A DNA stretch of 8,676 bases from an uncultured Lachnospiraceae bacterium (lineage in GTDB: Bacteria; Bacillota; Clostridia; Lachnospirales; Lachnospiraceae), in contig CAMNWW010000081.1 in assembly GCA_946566415.1 (NCBI GenBank), positions 1 to 8,676 on the forward strand, read 5' to 3'. Below, one piece after another: positions 6,277 to 8,676 of this stretch. Position 1 is the stretch's first letter, and each line of letters opens with the position of its first letter. The notes beneath the pieces were generated by a model, which saw only the letters and a list, made by a program, of their open reading frames with translations, was not told the origin of the DNA and searched no databases. The position numbers and the translations under genes were made by a program.

Positions 6277-6903
6277 GCCTGGATCACGCGGATTCTTCCA
6301 AAGCCACAGGGCTGCGATGATTCCGACAATATATAGGATATTGACCAGAATGGTCGGTACATCTTTGAGCAGATAGACGACAGCTACAATAGCGGCAAGG
6401 GAAGCGGCGAGCTGAAAAGCAGCCATCAGCCTTTTTCCACGGATATCCTTTGCAATCCGAAGCTGTTCGGCCCGTTCCTGCTCCAGCTTCAGATACTCCA
6501 GCAAATCGTCGTTATTGATGTGGGTAAGAATCCACTTGTCTCTTGAGAATTCTACATCTTCGCGCCGGAAACGGAAGAAGCGTCTGGGGGCTTTTTCTAT
6601 GACCATCTCAGGCGGTTCTGCGTTTGGCGTTTCGGCTCTGTTGAATTCAAAATGAGGAGTCTCCGTAAAATGCGGGGACTCACTCCCAGGCTGTACTGTC
6701 TTTACCGGTTCTGTCTTTACCGGCTCTGTCCTTACTGATTCTGTCTTTAATGCTTCTGTCTTTGGAATCTCGGCTTTTGCCGGCTCGGGCTGTACTGAAA
6801 AAGGCGTAGCCTCCGGAACAGCTCTCTCCCCTTCTGCATGTTCCGTATGTAGTGTCTCTGTGTCTAAACTTTCTTCTTCAATAATGATGTTGTCTTCTGG
6901 CAT
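6268..6903 (-). CDS. acidic repeat-containing protein with two C-terminal membrane segments, function unknown
   Basis: The 211-aa protein starts with an acidic, low-complexity region (1-105) rich in Glu, Thr and Pro. It includes a pentapeptide repeat tract (about 43-69; units such as KTEPV and KTEAL). A basic patch APRRFFRFRRED (105-116) and a helical, charged stretch with INNDDLLEYLKLEQERAEQLR (129-149) follow. Two hydrophobic segments (about 161-179 and 183-202), split by a KDVP turn, form a membrane hairpin; the tail KNPRDPGKK is basic. The long N-terminus should therefore be cytoplasmic, like the basic tail. ATG 6903 is chosen because GGGGAGG (6912-6918 on the plus strand) lies 8 nt away; a TTG at 6924 in frame would place the Shine-Dalgarno inside the gene. 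I do not recognise the family. It has its own promoter. Confidence 0.75.
   Translation of the reverse strand: MPEDNIIIEEESLDTETLHTEHAEGERAVPEATPFSVQPEPAKAEIPKTEALKTESVRTEPVKTEPVKTVQPGSESPHFTETPHFEFNRAETPNAEPPEMVIEKAPRRFFRFRREDVEFSRDKWILTHINNDDLLEYLKLEQERAEQLRIAKDIRGKRLMAAFQLAASLAAIVAVVYLLKDVPTILVNILYIVGIIAALWLWKNPRDPGKK
6697..6786 (-). repeat. 15-bp tandem repeat tract, six degenerate units, in frame
   Basis: Six consecutive 15-bp units run from 6697 to 6786. On the plus strand the first two read TGTCTTTACCGGTTC and TGTCTTTACCGGCTC and differ at one base; the others are more diverged. Each unit encodes five residues (KTEPV, KTEPV, RTESV-like, KTEAL and so on), so gain or loss of a unit would change the length of the acidic linker without a frameshift. 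The near identity of two neighbours suggests recent duplication. Confidence 0.8.
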
Positions 6904-6944
6904 GATTTTGACCTCCCCAATCAAATTGACGTTAAATTTTTATC

Positions 6945-6973
6945 ATCATAGCACTTTTTGTCGAATAATTCAA
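6945..6973 (-). promoter_or_regulatory. extended -10 sigma-A promoter of the acidic membrane-protein gene
   Basis: On the minus strand TTGAAT (6968-6973), a 17-bp spacer and TATGAT (6945-6950) match consensus at four and five of six positions, with the extended -10 TG one base upstream (TGC-TATGAT). Transcription would begin near 6938, about 35 nt before ATG 6903. It starts just past the stop of the preceding minus-strand gene, so the gene can be expressed independently of it. Confidence 0.6.
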
Positions 6974-6976
6974 GGA

Positions 6977-8287
6977 TCAGAGAAAAAGCCAGCAGAACAA
7001 GATAATCAGGACTGCCAAGGCAAGGCAGATAGTCTCAAGGGAGAAAACTCCCTTTTTCTCATCTTTGTTCCCAGCGTTTTTTCGTGTTTTTTTAAGCTTT
7101 TCATTTTCTTCGGCAATTCCCCACGGGCTGAAGCGCTGCAAGGAAAGCGAGATGCCTTTTTTCTCATTTTCGCCGATAGATGCCAGAAAGTCTTTCCAGT
7201 TCTGCTCCAGCAGGAGCAGTCCTCTTTGGATGCTTTCCTCCAATGAACGGCCCACGGGAAGTATTTGGAAAAATCCAGCCTCCTCAGGATAGATGCCGGA
7301 AGCTTTTTTTTCAGAAAACAGGTGGTACGCATAGGACAACCCGTCGCGGATGGACTTCTGAACATCTTTTGTCTCTTCATATCGGTTTGTAGTATAGGAA
7401 TATACTTTGTAGACCCCTTTTTGTGTAAGGTAATAATCCACCATACGGTCTACCGCATTTCTGATGGAGGAGCGCATAGCGCTCTCTTTACCGGAGCCGT
7501 AGATCTGTCCCTTAATCGAAGTGACAGCGGCAAGAATGCCGCGCGCCTCCTCGGTCTGCGTCTCTAAACCGGAGCTTTTAAACAGACTGCTGCTGCGGTT
7601 CAGATGCCCCGCAAAGCTTTCCGCCGCTGACAGCTCTTTGCCTGTGAAGGAAGCCTTTTTGCCGGAAAGAGCGGAGGCTTCCGCATTTTTAGAAGTATTC
7701 AGCGCCAGAGATCGCTGGCTGATCTGGAACTCCCCGGATTTCCTGTGCGAGTTAAATTCCTGGTTGATCTGCACATTCCCTCCTTTAGAAAGCTTATAGA
7801 GCGAACCCTCGTCCGATGAAGAAACATAGGAGGAACGGCCGATCCCTGAGGATTGTCCGGCGCCGGAGGAAGCCGGCATAAAATACCGGGTATTGGAGGA
7901 AGAAGGAGCGTCGGCCCTCGCGAAAAAGGCGTTTGCCGAACCGGATGAAATAGATTCTCCTGTGGCTTGTTTATAAAGGCTTGCCTTGATATTCAGTACG
8001 GTGGGGGACTGTCCGGTCTGTTCAAAGAGTTTAATCAATTCTTTTAAATCCGTATCCAGCAGAAGACTCAGCTTTTGTGCAAGAATTTCTTCCAAACGGT
8101 CGATCTGGGCGGCCTGCTCTTCCCCGGCCGTATGGGTCAAAATGGCGTCCAGAAGAGCAAGATAAAGTTTTGACAATGCTTCAAGCTGCCGGGACAGACT
8201 GCTATCCTCTGAGGGTTTCCAGTTTAAAAGAGCCTCCCAGAGTTCCTGTTCCATTTCCAAAATCCATTTGATATTCGCGTTCTCCAT
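6977..8287 (-). CDS. large C-terminal part of a split tail-anchored protein, function unknown
   Basis: This open frame encodes 436 residues. The first 105 or so are helical and leucine-rich (MEQELWEALLNW, LEALSKLYLALLDAIL, LEEILAQKLSLLLD). A long Ser/Gly/Ala-rich, probably disordered region (about 110-245) with many SS and SG pairs follows. A folded-looking domain (about 246-390) contains IKGQIYGSGKESAMRSSIRN and DRMVDYYLTQKGVYKVYSY. A lysine-rich stretch (396-412) leads to one hydrophobic segment at the very end (about 417-436), a tail-anchor arrangement with the bulk in the cytoplasm. I recognise no family. If ATG 8287 is a true start, AGAAGG (8295-8300, plus coordinates) 7 nt upstream would serve, but it is weaker than the sites of neighbouring genes. 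The frame continues upstream without a break to a single TAA at 8372-8374, so this is probably the larger part of one gene. Confidence 0.65.
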   Translation of the reverse strand: MENANIKWILEMEQELWEALLNWKPSEDSSLSRQLEALSKLYLALLDAILTHTAGEEQAAQIDRLEEILAQKLSLLLDTDLKELIKLFEQTGQSPTVLNIKASLYKQATGESISSGSANAFFARADAPSSSNTRYFMPASSGAGQSSGIGRSSYVSSSDEGSLYKLSKGGNVQINQEFNSHRKSGEFQISQRSLALNTSKNAEASALSGKKASFTGKELSAAESFAGHLNRSSSLFKSSGLETQTEEARGILAAVTSIKGQIYGSGKESAMRSSIRNAVDRMVDYYLTQKGVYKVYSYTTNRYEETKDVQKSIRDGLSYAYHLFSEKKASGIYPEEAGFFQILPVGRSLEESIQRGLLLLEQNWKDFLASIGENEKKGISLSLQRFSPWGIAEENEKLKKTRKNAGNKDEKKGVFSLETICLALAVLIILFCWLFL

Positions 8288-8371
8288 AGCTCTGCCTTCT
8301 GTGGCAAACCATTTGCTTTGTTTGGAAAGCGAGGAGGTATCCCTGTCTTCTTTTTCCTGCTCCTGGTCTTT

Positions 8372-8374
8372 TTA
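8372..8374 (-). other. single in-frame TAA splitting a ~525-codon reading frame
   Basis: On the minus strand the TAA ends the 60-aa reading frame, yet the same frame continues for 28 open codons (KDQEQEKEDRDTSSLSKQSK and on) straight into ATG 8287 and the 436-aa frame. The residues on both sides share one Lys/Glu/Gln-rich character (KALEKQQEEK before, KDQEQEKEDR after). One base change from a CAA, GAA or AAA codon would create this stop. Confidence 0.75.
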
Positions 8375-8554
8375 CTTCTCTTCCTGCTGCTTTTCTAAGG
8401 CTTTTCTGTCTTCTGCCACACGGCGGACGGCAGAAGAGATCATCATCTGACCGGCTTCCATTTTTTTCACATCGCCGAATAGGCGATCCGATTCAGGGGT
8501 CCCGACGGCTTTTGCACGAGGGGCTTCCATGTTGATATCTTTTACACCTGCCAT
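8372..8554 (-). CDS. short N-terminal part of the split protein (60 aa)
   Basis: The 60-aa product begins MAGVKDINMEAPRAKAVGTP and ends in a charged, helical stretch (RRVAEDRKALEKQQEEK) that looks like the start of a coiled coil. A strong ribosome binding site (GGAGG, plus coordinates 8562-8566) lies 7 nt before the ATG. That is much better than the one in front of the 436-aa frame, so translation of the original gene most likely started here. On its own the peptide has no membrane segment, no catalytic motif and no recognised family. It may be the remnant of an intact larger gene, or a short protein whose stop is occasionally read through. Confidence 0.6.
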   Translation of the reverse strand: MAGVKDINMEAPRAKAVGTPESDRLFGDVKKMEAGQMMISSAVRRVAEDRKALEKQQEEK

Positions 8555-8584
8555 GACCCGTCCTCCATTTCCTTAAAGTACGTC

Positions 8585-8625
8585 CATTTGTCCCTTGGCT
8601 TAAATTATGAGTTGACCGACAAATG
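8585..8625. repeat. 8-bp perfect inverted repeat around the split-gene promoter
   Basis: CATTTGTC (8585-8592) and GACAAATG (8618-8625) are exact reverse complements, 25 bp apart. They flank the candidate -10 box of the minus-strand promoter: one arm fills the spacer next to the -35 box and the other lies at the start of the transcript. This could be a pair of half-sites for a repressor, but an 8-bp match of this kind can also be chance. Confidence 0.3.
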
Positions 8626-8631
8626 AGTCCA
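8604..8631 (-). promoter_or_regulatory. tentative promoter of the split gene
   Basis: On the minus strand TGGACT (8626-8631), a 16-bp spacer and CATAAT (8604-8609) match sigma-A boxes at four and five of six positions, about 50 bp before ATG 8554. The assignment is tentative because the -35 is weak. The remaining bases to the window end (8632-8676) show no gene or clear signal. Confidence 0.3.
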
Positions 8632-8676
8632 CCGTCGATTTTTCCGTGCTTTGCGCTCCCAAAAACCACGAAAACA

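Noticed and set aside
7037..7057. Terminator-like hairpin on the plus strand: AAGGGAG, AAAA loop, CTCCCTT, then TTT
   Set aside because: It lies inside the coding region of the minus-strand gene (codons for DEKKGVFSLE), and no plus-strand gene ends near it; the antiporter stop is some 770 bp upstream. Most likely a coincidence of the coding sequence.
6860..7567. Several plus-strand frames of 70-128 codons opposite the two minus-strand genes
   Set aside because: Their products are rich in Ser, Phe and Leu runs that mirror the Glu/Lys-rich minus-strand genes, and none has a Shine-Dalgarno site.

Overview
The window reads like the chromosome of a low-to-mid GC Bacillota, most likely a gut Lachnospiraceae-type Clostridia. 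The reasons are strong AGGAGG-type ribosome binding sites before almost every gene, sigma-A-like promoters, AT-rich intergenic DNA, and a gene set (DUF5058-like membrane protein, AbgB-like M20 hydrolase, PucR regulator) that I associate with that group. This placement is an inference from style and family, not from a marker gene. I see no rRNA, tRNA, CRISPR array, insertion sequence or phage gene.

Left part (1-4829, plus strand): the tail of an unidentified gene (1-135) is followed by an AT-rich regulatory gap with a perfect 14-bp palindrome. A tight three-gene operon comes next: two small polytopic membrane proteins (259-954 and 968-1672) and an M20-family hydrolase that resembles E. coli AbgB, the p-aminobenzoyl-glutamate hydrolase subunit (1716-3080). 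A PucR/CdaR-type regulator follows (3198-4829), with a long inverted repeat around its probable promoter. The layout suggests an uptake-and-hydrolysis module for an amide-linked small molecule. The two membrane proteins would take the place that AbgT fills in E. coli, and the PucR protein would be the local regulator. Neither an AbgT-like carrier nor an AbgA-like partner subunit is visible.

Middle (4830-6263, plus strand): a CPA2-type cation:proton antiporter sits behind its own promoter and a roughly 100-nt leader. The leader folds into a long hairpin that buries the Shine-Dalgarno sequence, so it may be a translational or transcriptional switch.

Right part (6268-8676, minus strand): two genes without a recognisable family converge on the antiporter. 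One encodes an acidic protein with a 15-bp tandem repeat tract and two C-terminal membrane segments (6268-6903), behind a good extended -10 promoter. The other is a long reading frame (6977-8554) split by one in-frame TAA into a 60-aa N-terminal piece and a 436-aa piece with a C-terminal membrane anchor. The frame stays open across the stop, so this looks like one gene of about 525 codons carrying a nonsense codon, or a pair of genes that arose that way.
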